Below are positions 48,644 through 61,705 of a stretch of 64,000 nucleotides of DNA, one piece after another. The position numbers and the translations under genes were made by a program. This stretch comes from Amblyornis subalaris (taxonomy: Eukaryota > Chordata > Aves > Passeriformes > Ptilonorhynchidae), in NCBI GenBank assembly GCA_018881555.1, contig JACAXG010000021.1:9127909-9191908 (forward strand), in the 5' to 3' direction. A model generated the notes under the pieces. That model was not told where the DNA came from and searched no databases. It worked only from the letters and a program-made list of their open reading frames with translations. Each line of letters begins with the position of its first letter. Position 1 is the stretch's first letter.

Positions 48644-51600
48644 GTGTGTTGGTATTTCTTTAGGTTAGTTCCTGGCTGAAGGAAAGCAGAGTGTTTTAAA
48701 ATATATATGTAGTTATGTTGATTCTCTTAGGCTGAAGGGTCAGACAGTTGTATGTAAAGTATAAAACAGGCTTTGGAAAGGAAATACGTAGATTTTTCTT
48801 GTATGAATAACATGCACATCGTTTAAAGTAAACGTGCCTTTGTTTCTTGTCCATAAAGTGTGGATGTGTAGTGCTGATTTCTATCTTGTTAGTGCTATGC
48901 TAAATGCTTGTGAATAGTTTTGCTATCTGCAGTGGTATTTTGACAGCTTTAGTTACAGGATGTGAAATCTCTTCTATTTAGGTCACTTACAACTAAAGTT
49001 GTGTTATTGTAATTGAAAACCCAGAAGACACATGACTAGGTTTTAGCTGTTTAGCTGTAGGTTCTGAAAAGATAATTTGAAACATATTTGTAAGATTTCA
49101 GTGGCCAAGTGATGCCAGGGGATTTTTTCAACCAAGTAAGGCATCACAAGGACCTGTGACATAGTAACTATCCCATTCCACCCAGTTTGTTGGTGGTTTT
49201 CCAGTCAGTGGTGAAAATGAGTGCAGGCGAAGGGAATTCTTGACTCTGGTACTGGCTCCACCAGCCAAGGGCTGGAGAAAATGTAAAGAAAAGTTGTGTT
49301 GCTTCTACCTCTGCTGCCAGCCTTCGATTAANTAGTATTGCCACCACCTCCCTTTCTACTCTTCTGACAGGCACTGAATTCACAAGGAGGTGTTGCATTT
49401 CTTGCAGGATCTCGCAATACATTGTAGGTTATGTGCGTTTAAATTAAGGGAATAATCCTTGCCACGATGTGCACTAATGAACATTTTGTAGGAGAGGAGA
49501 ACACATTTTCCTTTTCAAAATGGGTAAATGTGCATCAATGAAATACAATTTATCAGTTAAATGCCACTGAGATCTTTAATGGCCTGAGGTTATATAAAAT
49601 GCATTTTACTGAAAGATGTTGCATTTTGTAAGAGTCTCTCTGAACAGTAGAGTGATCCTTTAGTGCTGTCTCTGGAGGAACCATCATCCTTCTCCGAAGA
49701 TACAAAGTAATTAGCAGAGAGGGGTGAAGGGAAATACAAGTGTGAGAGTCAAGTCAGGCTCTGTGACTCCTGCGCTGTGGTTTATAGAACTGAGAAGTGT
49801 TCTGCTCTGTCCTCCTCGGTGGCTTTAGCTTGAAGTTCAGTTTTCTATGGCTTTGGCCATGTTTTGAGGGCTACTTTGTCTTTTTGTTGTTCCTTCCGAG
49901 TTTCTGGGGTCCGGGCGAAGAAATGTTATTTAGTGGTCAGCCACGTGGGGGAGTTTAAGGACTACNCTGTGAAAACTGGAGAGAGTTTCAAAATGAAATG
50001 TTTTGTGGCTGACAGAGAGTGGATTTATAATGAACTGCAGTGTATTCTAGAATTTAATTGTGTGCTTGCTAACCCAAACACATTTATGCTTTTCCAGGAG
50101 GGNGGCTTTGAGTTTGTTGTTGCATGCTTGTCCTTAACTGTTTTAAGACACATGAATTAAGAATAGCAGCTGTTCAATCGGTGCTGTTCTAGTAGCAAAA
50201 ATTAAGTTCTGTGATTTGCCAATGCTACTTAGTGTATAAAATCAAATTAAAGGAAGAACATTCTTCCCCCCATAAAACATGGTGCTGCCTTCTGAAGTAC
50301 AGTTGTCAGAATTACAGTATTCAACTAAATCCATATTTTAATTCCATATTTTTTGTCAGTAACCTGGGTCTGAGAAGCAGTGTGTAGGTACCTTTACGCA
50401 CAGGGAGAAAGGAAGGTAAGAGTAGCCAGCCTGAATCAGATCACAGGTTTATTTAATATAGGCATGTTCTCCTTTATTTCCTTGTTATTAATTTTCATCT
50501 TTTGATACATGGCCCCTTTGTCTTTTATTTTGTTATCCCCTGCACTAATTTTGGTTTTCCTCTGCCCTGTCCTATACCTGTAACCGGTACGTCCTCATAT
50601 GATGAGGAAGAGGCAGAACCTAATTTATGACTATTTTTGAGTTGATTTGGTCTTTTCAATCCCTGTACAAAGTCTGTACTACCAATGGTTTTATAATCAC
50701 TACACTATTCCTCTCCTACACTTTTCNGGACTGTTTATAAATATGTTGAAGCAAACATGTTAAAAAATACGTTGATTTTAGCACAGATTCCTGAGGGAAG
50801 ATGTGGACTCCACAGTGGAGATCTCTGACATACTTGCTTGTTGATAGATTCGGAGGACTTTAGTAGATTTGTGAAGCAGGTTTTACACTTAAAAAAAACC
50901 TCTCTAGATTCTTTCTGAGCATAACATATTTACTTGTGCATCCTCTAGTTCTTCAAATTTCCCTGATGCACCTAAATATATCAGGCTTCCCAGCCTGCAG
51001 TTTTTCACATCTCTTCTGAAGCTATTAAAAGAAAATGTTTTCCCATATTCTGTCTTCTGGTCCTCATGGGCCAAGGTAGTTTGAAGCAAGAGGTGATTCA
51101 CCACAGCTATTCAGCTNTTTCATCCTTGAATTCCTTTAGTATTCTTGGATNAATTACCATCTGGTCCTGGTGATTTCCAGTTCTTGATGTTACAGTTCTT
51201 GGAATGCACANTAAGGGATTAACATTTGGTTTTGGTTGATGTAGAAATAGAAAATAAGCTTAAAGCATAATTGATGAAGAACAAATAAGGAACTGTAGAC
51301 TTAAAACTACCATTTCAACAGGATACTCTTACCATAATACAGATGCTAGCTTTTCCATCTTCTCTGCTCGGCTTCCTCAGATTAGCCTGGAGCCATCTTC
51401 AAAAGAAGCCTAACCTACTCATGTGCCTCTTTAGGTGCTTTTTGCTGTGTGTGCATGGTTGGTTTCTGAACAGATTTCTCAGTCATTCTGTCATTTGCAT
51501 TCCTGACCACGCTGGATTGCATTGAAAGGTAATCTGTAAACAAAATTGGGAGCTTGCAATGGGGAGACAGTTGATGGCAGAAGGACTTGTAGNTAAGAAA

Positions 51601-54600
51601 TGCCTGTACAGAAGTAGAGGAGCACGTGGCTGGTGGGATAGCAGTTTTAATGTAGGAAGGATTCTGAGCAGTGGTAATTAAAGTGGGCAGAACACACTTC
51701 CCCTGATGAACTAAGCACTTTGACTTAGCCTGTTTCTAAACTGACTGGTCTGGGTTATGCCACTGAGACCCAATTTGTTTTTGCCATTATCTATTGAGCA
51801 GTTTCTTTTCATACCTGTGCAGCCCTCTGTAGACATAGCAGAAGTATTTAAAAAGAGCCTTATGCAGGATGAGGTGTAAAGGGGCTCTTTTTTGAAAGAA
51901 AACAACTTTCTGGTTTGAGTTAGTGTGGTGTGTTCTCTCATGCACTCTCTGACTGGTATAATCTTGTTTATCCAGTGTTCTCCTTTATTTTACTGCTTTG
52001 GAGAAAATGACTCTGAAGCAACGTTGAAGCACCTCATTTGGTAGAAATTCAGNTTCACAGTGTAATGTTTCATCAAATTGTCCTGTTTATAAGAAAAACA
52101 GTCCCTCCCTCCATCTGCTGCTGGGTTATGCTCACCTAGGAGGGAGCAGAGCACTTCAATTCATTACTGCAGTTGAGTGAACCTTGGCTGCTGATCCTTG
52201 TGCTGACCTAGCCCAAACACTGTCCCCTGAAGACAGTTACATGGGAAATGAACCACGAGCTCCTCTTTCCTTTAAGAAAAACAGCCTTACAGGACAGGAG
52301 GTTGGGGGAATGGATTGTGCTNTCTTTATGGGGTGGCTTGTTGTCATTTAACTGACTGACACAGAAAATGGGCCTTTTGTGAGTTCTGAGAATTTACTAA
52401 TTCTGAAAATAAGTCTGATTGGTATAAATGGACACTATTTTCCTGTCTTCTGTTGTGAAGTTCTGCATGTTTTTGGAAGTGGTGAGAGAAGGGTGGCCTT
52501 TGGGTCTAATGAATTTGTAGCTTGGTAGGTAGACTTCTGTCTGGAATATCGTCTNGTGTTGGTGACCCATATATAAATATATAGCACTCTGTTAGAAATG
52601 CAGAATTGGAGAGTGGCAAGTTGGGTGATATTTGTGATAAACTTCATACTATATACCCTGTAGAGGTGATCACCTCTGAATAACAGGCCCAATTCCCTAT
52701 CCTGTTAATCTCTGTGACGGAACTTTAAGGGTTAGAGCACTCATGTTTACTTGTGTTAATATGACTGTGCTAATATATTAGGTAGATTTGGCTTTGGATG
52801 GTTGCTGGATGGAGAGCCTTTCAGGAAAAGAGCTAAGTGCTGCAGGGGGTGGCATCCTGCATAATGATAATATGTGGAAGGGTGCTTTTGTAGGTGCTGA
52901 GTGTCTGGATGATGTCTAAGACAAAGACTCTTTAGCTGTGATCATCAGGGAAAAGAAGAAGTCTGCCTGTCCTTTTTGGCAAGGCTTGACATTAGGTAGC
53001 TGCTCTCGACCTAAATGTGTCTATATGACTGTTTTTGTTCGTGTGCGTTCTTACCAGAAAGTACGTAGAAGTTAAAGGAGATGAAGAAAAATTATTTTCT
53101 CATTTGTTGGTTTCCACTAACATCTGCAACAATATCTCAATTTTTGCTCTCTGTTCTGGCTTTTAATCATATTTCTCTATTGTTTATTGTGAGAAACAGG
53201 AAAACAAGAGAAGAAAACATAAGAAAAACAAATTGATTGACTTTACCAAGAGCAAGAGGTGGAGATTTGGATTTGAGTACAGTACCTGAAATGTCTTTTC
53301 TCTTTGTCTTTAATTGATAAGATTTCAAGTTGATTATATGCCTTCCAGCGTAGTGACCTAGCTGCATTTTAATGCTCGCNATTAGTTTCTTTTCCTCTAG
53401 GAGTTTAAAAGAGACACAATATTCTCTGCTGCTTCTGAGCAGTGATATGCATTGCTAAATGGTTGTTGTATTCTACTTTGCAAGGGGCTAAGCATCCTGC
53501 TTGGGATTGCCGAAGTCTGTGTCTAATTAAAGTTTGCCCATAGTGTTTTGAGTGAATGTCCCAGTATTAATAGTAGCCTGGTGGTCAGTTTTGGTAACAT
53601 AAGATGCTTTCAACTGATGGCTGCTGGACAGCTAGGTACGTCCTTTATATGTACTGAAAAAGAAGAAATTTTTTTTATAGACATAAATTTTGAGGATTGC
53701 TTTCTGGTTGATTTTCTTTGATGGTTGTTTATTTCTGTTGTAACCTCTTGGTCCTGGTGTTGTGTGAGACATATGGCTGTTTGTGAACTTCAGAATCCTG
53801 TCACTGAGATGGAGGGGGGAGTGAGGGAGATGTAAAAATAGCGTGGGTGACACTTGGTTTGTAAAGAAACTGATGATCTTTTAATTCATCTTGTCAGGGT
53901 GCCTGCTGTCTTCTCTGCAAAGTAGTTACATAATTGAGTAGGAATTGGGATGCAAGTCATTTTCCATCAATTAATAACTGGGATGAATCCATGNCCTGAG
54001 ATTCACGTGCTGTTCTTAATACCGACTTAGAAATATGATCATATGCCGCTCTTAATATAGTGTGATTCCCTCTTTATTTGAATAATCAGAAAGTGTTGAG
54101 CTGCTCTTCTTAAAAATGAATGATTTTCATCCTGATAGCTCTAAGTTTCACCTTCCTTTTCACGCCTCTTCACATTTTTACTGCTGTGTTTCAGTGGTTT
54201 TCTATGCGTCGGTTCTGAGGATCAGGGGAAGCTGAGGCTCTGTGGCCCAGCTTCTCAGTGAGACTGAAGGGTACCTCATGCACTTGTTGGAGAGACAGAG
54301 AAGTGAGAATTTTATCAAGGCATCACTATTGTCTGTGTACTGTTTAATCAGGTCCTGTTACTGGAAAGAGTGTGTGGTGATATGCAAGTAATCTAGGGTA
54401 AGAGCGAGTAGAATCTCAGGGTGGGATGTGGAAGATGTTGGGAGAAATTGATCAGAAGCAAATGGAGAGTGAAATTGTTAGCTCAATTCTGCCCTTGGTG
54501 CTGAATGGAGTGTAAAAAGTATATAAATACCATACTTAGCAGTAATGGAATTTGATTTTTTGACATCAGCATTTGAAGTCCATGTTGCTGATATGGGCAA

Positions 54601-57600
54601 ATAGAGTACATGCACTTAATTGTGAGCTGAGGAATCTGGCAGATATGTTTCCCTATCAGAGGCCTTTGCCTTAACTCCTCTTTTTTCTCTGTGGAATTTC
54701 TATTTGTTAATTTGTGTTGACGAAAAATTTGGTTGGCTGACTATAAATGAATGATGTTTGAAGTGCTCATGTCAGTTGTTCTTCATCTCCTCCATCCTGT
54801 GTGGTCACTCCTTCCTGCTTAGCAACAGAAAAGAGAGGTCTCAAACCCAAGGCTAGGGAATGCTGCTTTATGGCAGAAAACCCAAGACCAGGGAATGTTG
54901 CTTTGTGGCAGAACCTCTTCAGGCCTCCTCCCAGGGCGTGGTGTTTGCATCTTAGGTTGGGGATACTTCTTTCAGTGTCATGCCTAGTGACTATTGGAAA
55001 TGAGGGCAGGGAGAGAGCCTTTTTGCCTACACTATACCTGTATGAAATATATGTTATCCCATTTCTTGCTTTTTTATGTGTGTCTTTTACATTAGAAATT
55101 CCAATCTTGTCTATCCCAGAAGCCTTTGTATCTGACTATTAGGCCTGTGACATCAGAGATAATAAGAAAGAGAAATGTAATTAACTGAGAGGGGAAATTA
55201 TTTACATTCATGTTATTTAAAATGCCTTTTTTTGTTTGTGTCAAGGACCCATTTAATTCACATCTCCAGGAGAAAAGCTCTTGGGTGGGCAGAGAGATGC
55301 TTAAGGGTTCAGAAGATTTGCATCCCGCATTCATGAATCACCCAAAGAATCTTGTGGCATTAGAAGGGAAAATGAAAACTGGAAGTGATAATTTGGAGGG
55401 AGGAGGAGAAAGAAAAGCAGACAAACCCTTATTAGGTGGTGTTTAGATGTAACAGAGAAGCTGTGGAGAACCCCAAACCCTCTGCTTTACCTTTGTACAT
55501 CACCTTATTATTGACAGTACCTCTTCAACTGATAGACTCCTTCAAAGTTTTAAAAGTTTTTTTTTTTGGGCTTTCTGTTTTTTAGAGGAAAAGGNGAGCC
55601 AGTGACGGAGCTGAGTTGGTCCTCCTGCCGGCAGCTCCTGTACCAGTCAATGGCCACCATCCTGGCTCACACAGGCTTTGAGTGCGCCAACGAGAGTGTC
55701 CTGGAGACACTGACAGACATCGCCCACGAGTACTGCCTCAAGTTCACCAANCTGCTGCGCTTCGCTGTGGACCGGGAAGCTCGACTCGGGCACACCCCTT
55801 TCCCTGATGTCATGGAGCAGGTCTTCCATGAGGTGGGCATTGGCAGCGTGCTCTCACTGCAGAAGTTCTGGCAGCACCGCATTAAGGATTATCACAGCTA
55901 CATGCTTCAGGTGAGAAGAGCATTAGGGACCTGACAGCACCAAGAAATGTACCCCCGGTGCAATTGCTTATTCCTGTGGCAAGTCCTGAGACTTACTGAG
56001 GGGAAATCTGACTGGAAAACCTCCTGGGTGTGGAGAGGAGTCATCAAAGGAAAGAGAACAGGAATTTTTTGACAGAGCCCCTTATTTGTGTCCTTACTGA
56101 GACTAAGGATGCTCTGCTGATGGCTTGCTTGAGTTTAAGAAGAGTTGCCCAGCTCTTGAATTACCCAGACAAAATTATCAAGTAGAGGTAAAATCAGACC
56201 TGGCTGGTGAACTGAATTTTCTGCTTTAGTGGAATATTTGGCTGGTTAACATTTTGAAAAACAAGAAACCAGACATAAATTTCTGGGCTGTAGAATGGTT
56301 TGTGTTCACTTAAGCAATAAGTGAAGGAGTGCCTTCCTTAAGCTTTAGGTGTATAGCGCAATATTTTGCTGATCTGAGTTGTCACACAGGTGCTACCTTC
56401 TTCTTATATAAATATAACATCATAAAGGTCTGTCTTTGTTAGAAACATTCCTGTTCAAAATACCGGTTCTGTTCATTTTTGTTTGAATGTTTTTGTTCAG
56501 ATGTTGTGTCCTTTTGGAATTTGCATTTTTTGCATCATTCTGCTGATGCAGTTCACTCTCGTCCTGCAGCTGATCATTGTCTTAACTGGTTTTGTTCTTT
56601 ATGCAGGACTGAGGTCCACAGTAGCCTCTGTATTTGGAAGTATGTCTAGAAGGGGGAAATAGGCTTTGCTATTCTTTTTCCTCCTTGTTTCTGCTGTTAA
56701 AAAGTTTTGAGATTTTCCTGAGCACAGTTCACTGACTGTTGGGATTTAGTTGTATAAACAGGCATGTGTTAGAAGCAGTTGAAACATGAAATTTTTAAAT
56801 TTAATTGTTTACTGTTGTTAAGTTTCTGGAAATACAGGGTAGTTCTAAATACCATTCCTGTATTTGTTTCACTTCTCTGACTGGAGAAAACTTCTCTGTT
56901 TTTTGCTGTGAATCTGACAGAAGGCCCAGTGGTGCCTAAGAGCTGTTGAAGATCTGAGGTGCTTGGTTGTTAATGGTGGGGTGAATTTCTTACTGGAGGA
57001 TGGGGACGGTCTTGAAAGCCAAAGAGTAAGACTGAGACACTCTGCTTTTGTTTCGTGCTCTGTTTAAATTTCTGGTCCTCATCATCTCTGTTTGTAAAAT
57101 AAAGGTGCTCATATTTATCGGTCAGATATTAGTGGATTAAACCTCTTATTAAAGTCCCTTGTTACAGCACAGAAGGTGCACTTAAAGGGGAAAAAAATAA
57201 ATCTCTCCTGTGTAGCTGCTAAGTTGTTTACTTGTTCATTCAGGTCAGATGTTAATAATGTTCAGGGAACAGAGTGCACTGCAATGTAATTGCCATCAGA
57301 GCCTCTGAAGTCACTCTCACCTTTCTGGCCTCTTTTTCACCCACTGATCTTTGACAGGTTAGCAAGCAGCTCTCTGAAGAATACGAGAAAATTGTCAACC
57401 CTGAAAAGGCAGCAGAAGACACAAAACCTGTGAAGATAAAGGAGGAACCTGTTAGTGATATTACTTTCCCCATAAGTGAGGAGCTGGAAGGAGATCTGGC
57501 TTCTGGTGACCAATCTTTGCCTGTTGGAGTTCTTGGAGCTCAAAGTGAACGCTTCTCTGCCAACTTGGAAGTAGAAGCTTCCCCGCAGACTTCAGGTAGG

Positions 57601-60600
57601 GGTTTCTTGCTACTCATGCAAACAGTCCATCAGCAGTTCCATGTGATTTTCCTTCCCCTGGCTAGTTTTGGATTTGTNTTCAGAGATTCATATTCTTCAA
57701 AAGTTAGAAGCCATGTTCCTTACATAGTTTAGGTCCTGAATGAGTTCTGAAAATAGGAATGGTACTTGGTGCTGTCCTCCATGTTCAGAACTTACCCTGG
57801 TAACAACAGTCACTGTTTTATGAAAGCTTATCAGTGACTTATCAGTGAAATGGGCTCCTGGGAATCCCTCTAGCATCTCTACCCCAAAGCCTGCTGTACT
57901 TGGCTGAGGCCATGGAAGGTAAAACGGTGAGTGGAGTAATGGGGTTATGGAGACTGCACTCTTTTCTTCAAAGTGCCATCCCTTGGTGTTGGCATTGAAG
58001 CACGCTGCTGGCAAGCATGGGAGAATCTGCTATGGCTGTGCCTTTTCTATATCTACATAGAAGTTTCATTGTGTTCGCTGCTTAGTGAAGCTGAACTTCC
58101 TGGGAAATGAAGAAGACTTTGTTTTCCAAAGAAAGGCAGTTTTGATTTTGTATAGAGCCTTCTGAACTCTGGAAATCCCTGCAATAATAACTGTTTCACT
58201 TAAAAATCTGGTTAAAAAACAATGAAGCCTGTCCTCCTATTAACCCTAAGCTAAGTAACATATACAGTGATGTTAGAGTATACCTCTGAGTCCATTATTT
58301 TTTTTTGCATTGCATTGTGATGAGCTTTAAAAAAAGCATAAATCCATCTAACATTTTTCTGAAAGCTCATACCTCTGAAATGTGAAGTGTTTGTATTTTT
58401 GTGGGAGAGGGAACAGCAGACTCCTCTGGCCCATCTGGGCTTGCGAGTGATTCATGTGGAAAGCTTTGTATTAGCATCTACCACTTGAGACCCAGAGGTT
58501 AGCATGCTAGCTGTATATTAAATGCCTCTTGCCTCTCTGATACAGAATTGATGTTTTCTAATTAAGAATACAAGTGCTCTGTTCCTCCTTGAAAATCCCT
58601 CTTCACTTCACAAGAGCCTTTGGAAATCTCATCGCTGTGAGAAGTCCCAGTCTAGACCTGGGCAGGCTGGAGAGTGTAATATCCTAAGGAGTGAGAAAAA
58701 GCTGCTGCAGTTAGGACACTACCATCTCAAAATGCAGGTGTGAGGCCTGCAGGGAGGGCAGCCAGGCTTCAGTGTCTTAGGGCAAAACTCTTTACAGCCT
58801 TCCATGTTTGTCCTGTGTTTCTGTGGATGCCTGACGTGGCAGTTGTGGGCTGGCTGCTTACTCTTATTGCAGTTGGAGAAACGGAGGCAAAATTGGGGAC
58901 CTTGTTCCTCCACTTATCAGGATAACATGAAGATTAGCTTATTTGTAAAGTACTTTGAAGTTAAAGTGCTTTGAAGATGAAACATCCTGTGTTGATGCTT
59001 AAGTACTTTTAGTCATTAGTGACACTCAGTGACAGGTGACACCTGAAAGGAATAAGGCTGAGCAATGAAGAGCAAGTGATGAAGGAAAGACACAGTTTAG
59101 TTTAGTGAGCACCTTTGATTATTATGTAGACTGGAGCTGTAACTGTGGAACTGATAGCATGTTAATGATGTGTCCACTGTTATTGAGAGGGATGCATTTA
59201 CTTATTCATAACACAGGAAGAACTTTCATTAAGGCAACTGAGCTAATGTGGGCTCTGTTACCATAAAGGTCTCATAAACCCTGGTTTGAGCTAAACTGAT
59301 CTGGAAAAGATTACTGACTTGTTCAGAAAGGAGAATTCTTAGCACAGACATGTTGGAAGATTTGTTCTCTTTGTTATTTCTGCTCATAAGGGACTATTGT
59401 TACTACTATATTGATAATAGGGAATAGTAATAGGTTTGGCTCAGTACAAGAGGTTTGGTTGTGCTTTCAAACTGCAGCCATGCTCCTTGAGACATGGAGT
59501 TTGGAAAACGTANACTGGTTTCCTATTTTGTTTGTTTGTTTTTAATGTTTTTGTATGGGGCTTTTGTTGTGGTTTGGTTTTGTTTGTTTGTTTTGTTTTT
59601 AAATTTTTTTTATTTTCCATGTGGATTTAACACCACACAAGAGGGACCAGATTTAAAAGTGAGAACATTTCACAGTTTTTTCCATTCTGGGCTNTTTATG
59701 CCCATCTCAGCAAGGAGACCAATTAGTGTATTTTTAATAGGANTTTTGTCTCTCTTAAAACTTAGAATAAACAGAAATAATGCAATCTATAATTACTGCT
59801 CTTGGGGGGAAAAACATTTGCTATTATCAAGGAATATTGGTTTTGTAATCTTGTACAGAAAATCTTCAGTCAGTGTTCATATTACATACTAATCCAAAAT
59901 TTTTTTACAAGAAAGGGAGGGGGGAAACTATTTCCCAGGAGGGTATCTGTGAGGTTAAGCCAAGANGATTTCTTTCCATTCTGCTGAAGGATGGGATGAG
60001 ACCTGTGGGTGTTGAGTGCAAGGCAGGCAGGTGTCTGACTGCAGCTCTGAAGTCCCTGCATTTCAGTGCCAAAAGTGGTATTTGGGACTGTTCATCTGCC
60101 TACTCCTCTGCCCTCTCACTGCACCTGTCCTGCAGAAGTCCAGTATGTCTGACAGTTGCAAGGACCTCATAAGGACTTCTGGACTGCCTTAAAGTCCTGC
60201 TTATGCAGTCTCTAGTCCATGTGCAGTTGGTGTACTCACTGCTGCTGAGACACTCCTTCTGGAGAGTGATGTGAAGTTGTTTCTCATGGAGAAAATCACA
60301 TGAAGACCAGCAGTGAAAGGATACCATCATATTTTTTAGAGTGGCAATTGCTGGGCTATTAAAACAAATAAAGCAAGAGATATTTTTTATTAATCANAGT
60401 GCTTGGTATGTTTTGTTTGTTTTCCCCCCAGCGTAGCTTTGCTTTTGCTCCATCTTTACCTTTGCTGCTGTCCCTTGTATCTGTGTGCTGTTTGTGGTTT
60501 ATCTTTTTACTCAGTTACTGCTGTGTGCTTTTCCCTTCTCTAGGGGCTGAGGTGAATGCTTCCCCACTCTGGAACTTGGCACAGGTGAAAATGGAGCCAC

Positions 60601-60806
60601 AGGAAAATGAGGAGGCTAATGTACATGGCCACGGGGTCCTAGGCAGTGATGTCTTTGAGGAACCAATGTCAGGCATGAGTGAAGCTGGGATGCCACAAAG
60701 CCCCAATGGCTCTGAGAGCAGCTACGGTTCTCATTCTGCTGACAGTCTGATGGGATCCTCACCTGTCTTCAACCAGCGCTGCAAGAAAAAGATGAAGAAG
60801 ATGTGA
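48231..60806 (+). CDS. SUPT7L: SUPT7L (STAF65-gamma), complete 4-exon coding region
   Basis: Coding exons 48231-48643, 55586-55910, 57358-57595 and 60544-60806 sum to 1,239 nt: 412 residues plus stop, against 414 in human. All junctions are GT-AG and in phase. The product is the SPT7-like core subunit of the SAGA/STAGA histone acetyltransferase complex, nuclear, pairing through a bromodomain-associated (Bromo_TP) histone fold with another SAGA subunit. The fold is in exon 2, about residues 148-225. The protein is highly conserved: blocks such as PPLHQPSANKP, LDIPSEPCSLTIHTIQLIQH, TPFPDVMEQVFHEVGIGSV and MSGMSEAGMPQSP match human closely. The ATG at 48231 gives MLRYWGEIP against human MNLQRYWGEIP; an in-frame GTG lies 15 nt upstream but the ATG is preferred. 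Ambiguous bases at 55595 and 55751 fall at third codon positions. Confidence 0.97.
50560..51220 (-). mobile_element. Ancient L3/CR1-type LINE remnant
   Basis: Segments such as GTTTATAAATATGTTGAAGC, TTAGCACAGATTCCTGAGG and CCATCTGGTCCTGGTGATTT occur in the order seen in old L3/CR1 coding sequence read in reverse. Heavily decayed; lies in SUPT7L intron 1. Confidence 0.55.
54844..54913. repeat. Diverged 2 x 35-bp tandem duplication
   Basis: Two copies starting AACCCAAG and ending TGGCAGAA, identical at most positions, in SUPT7L intron 1. Confidence 0.9.
55586..55910 (+). CDS. SUPT7L: SUPT7L coding exon 2 (histone-fold domain)
   Basis: Completes Arg138 and encodes the next 108 codons, spanning the Bromo_TP histone fold: LSWSSCRQLLYQSMATILAH, then NESVLETLTDIAHEYCLKFT and LLRFAVDREARLG. 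Acceptor TTTTAG|AGGAAA after a long T tract, donor TTCAG|GTGAGA. Ambiguous bases at 55595 (GGN) and 55751 (AAN) are both wobble positions. Confidence 0.97.
55911..57357 (+). other. SUPT7L: SUPT7L intron 2
   Basis: AT-rich intron with no recognised repeat or conserved reading frame. Confidence 0.6.
57358..57595 (+). CDS. SUPT7L: SUPT7L coding exon 3
   Basis: Encodes VSKQLSEEYEKIVNPEKAAE and onward to NLEVEASPQTS, with VKIKEEPVSD (sumoylation consensus) in the middle. Acceptor GACAG|GTTAGC, donor TTCAG|GTAGGG. Confidence 0.96.
57596..60543 (+). other. SUPT7L: SUPT7L intron 3
   Basis: Mostly unique. Contains an old SINE-like tail (58860-58990) and a G/T-rich low-complexity stretch at about 59525-59615. 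Confidence 0.6.
58860..58990 (+). mobile_element. Ancient SINE-like remnant
   Basis: GGAGAAACGGAGGCA followed by TTTGTAAAGTACTTTGAAG and a second GTGCTTTGAAGATGAA resembles the tail of old amniote MIR/CORE-SINE elements. Decayed; lies in SUPT7L intron 3. Confidence 0.4.
60544..60806 (+). CDS. SUPT7L: SUPT7L coding exon 4 (terminal)
   Basis: Encodes AEVNASPLWNLAQVKMEPQE through to the basic end CKKKMKKM, then TGA at 60804-60806. Acceptor TCTAG|GGGCTG. Closely matches the end of human SUPT7L, including the Ser-rich SYGSHSADSLMGSSPVFNQR block. Confidence 0.96.
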
Positions 60807-61640
60807 AAAGGAACAGTCTTTTTATGTAGTCCTGATGGTATGCAATAGACTTGAAAGGAACTAGGAGAGTACTGTGATGATTCCAACACAGGGCTGGCTC
60901 CTGTGTATGAGGGACCTGCATAAAATTACTCTGAGAGGTTTGATGTGTAGTGCACTTCAGCTCCTCTCTGCCAGCTTCTGTACTCCATCCTGATCCATGA
61001 GATTGAAGATCACCCTTTACATTTGATGGTGGCATGGCTTGCTTTGGCAGATTAATGAGGAATGTGCTGGTGAAAAGTAGTTGTGAGGAGATTTGCTAAG
61101 TTACAGAACCATTGAATAGTTTGGTTTAAAGGGACCTTGTGGCATTTCTATTCCAGCCTTCCTGTCGGAGCACAGCTAATTAGAGCAGGTTGCTGAGAGC
61201 TTTGTCCATTTGTTTTGAGTATCTACAAGGATGGTGATGCCAAACCTCTTTGGGCAACATTTTCCCNTATTTGAAAACCCTCATAGTAAGAAAAAAGTAT
61301 ATTCTTGCATCTAGTGGAATTTCCCATGTTCCAGCTTGTGTTCATTGCCTCTTGTTCTGTCATTGTTCATCTCTGGGAAGAGTCTGACTGTCTTCTCTAA
61401 CCTGGCTATTAATTGGTTATATACGATGAGATAGATCTCTTTTTAGCCTTTTCTCTTCTTAAGCGTGGAGAAACCGTGTTCCCTGAGCTCTCCTTACTCA
61501 CCCTGTGCTCCAGCCTGTGCAACCAGTTTTTGTGGCCTTCCACTGAAATTGCTGCACTGCCCTTGTAAGGGAGAGCACAAAAGTGGATGCAGTCCTCCAA
61601 ACACAGTCTCACAATCGCTGAATAAAGAGGAAAAATAATT
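60807..61640 (+). other. SUPT7L: Probable SUPT7L 3' untranslated region
   Basis: The first AATAAA I find after the stop codon is at 61621-61626, inside a CR1 insertion. If used, the 3' UTR is about 830 nt and its second half is CR1-derived. A weaker, earlier site may exist. Extent is inferred. Confidence 0.4.
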
Positions 61641-61705
61641 TCCCTTGGTGTCCTGGCTACATGCTTGCTGACTGTTGTGGGCAGCAAGAGAGTCATAAGT
61701 CAGGG
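61095..61705 (-). mobile_element. CR1 LINE, 0.6-kb 3' portion (antisense)
   Basis: Long diverged CR1: CATTGAATAGTTTGGTTTAA at the start, the GGGCAACATTTTCCC segment, TCTCTTCTTAAGCGTGGAGA, and GTGGATGCAGTCCTCCAAAC near the end, all in CR1 order. It overlaps the likely SUPT7L 3' UTR. Confidence 0.85.
61621..61626 (+). terminator. SUPT7L: Candidate polyadenylation signal for SUPT7L
   Basis: AATAAA followed by an A-rich then T-containing stretch. It lies in antisense CR1 sequence, so it would be a transposon-supplied signal. Confidence 0.35.

Larger units (their letters stand above)
48644..55585 (+). other. SUPT7L: SUPT7L intron 1 (6.9 kb)
   Basis: Contains an old L3/CR1-type LINE remnant (about 50560-51220), a diverged 35-bp tandem duplication (54844-54913) and mostly unique AT-rich sequence. 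No exon-like frame was recognised. Confidence 0.65.
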
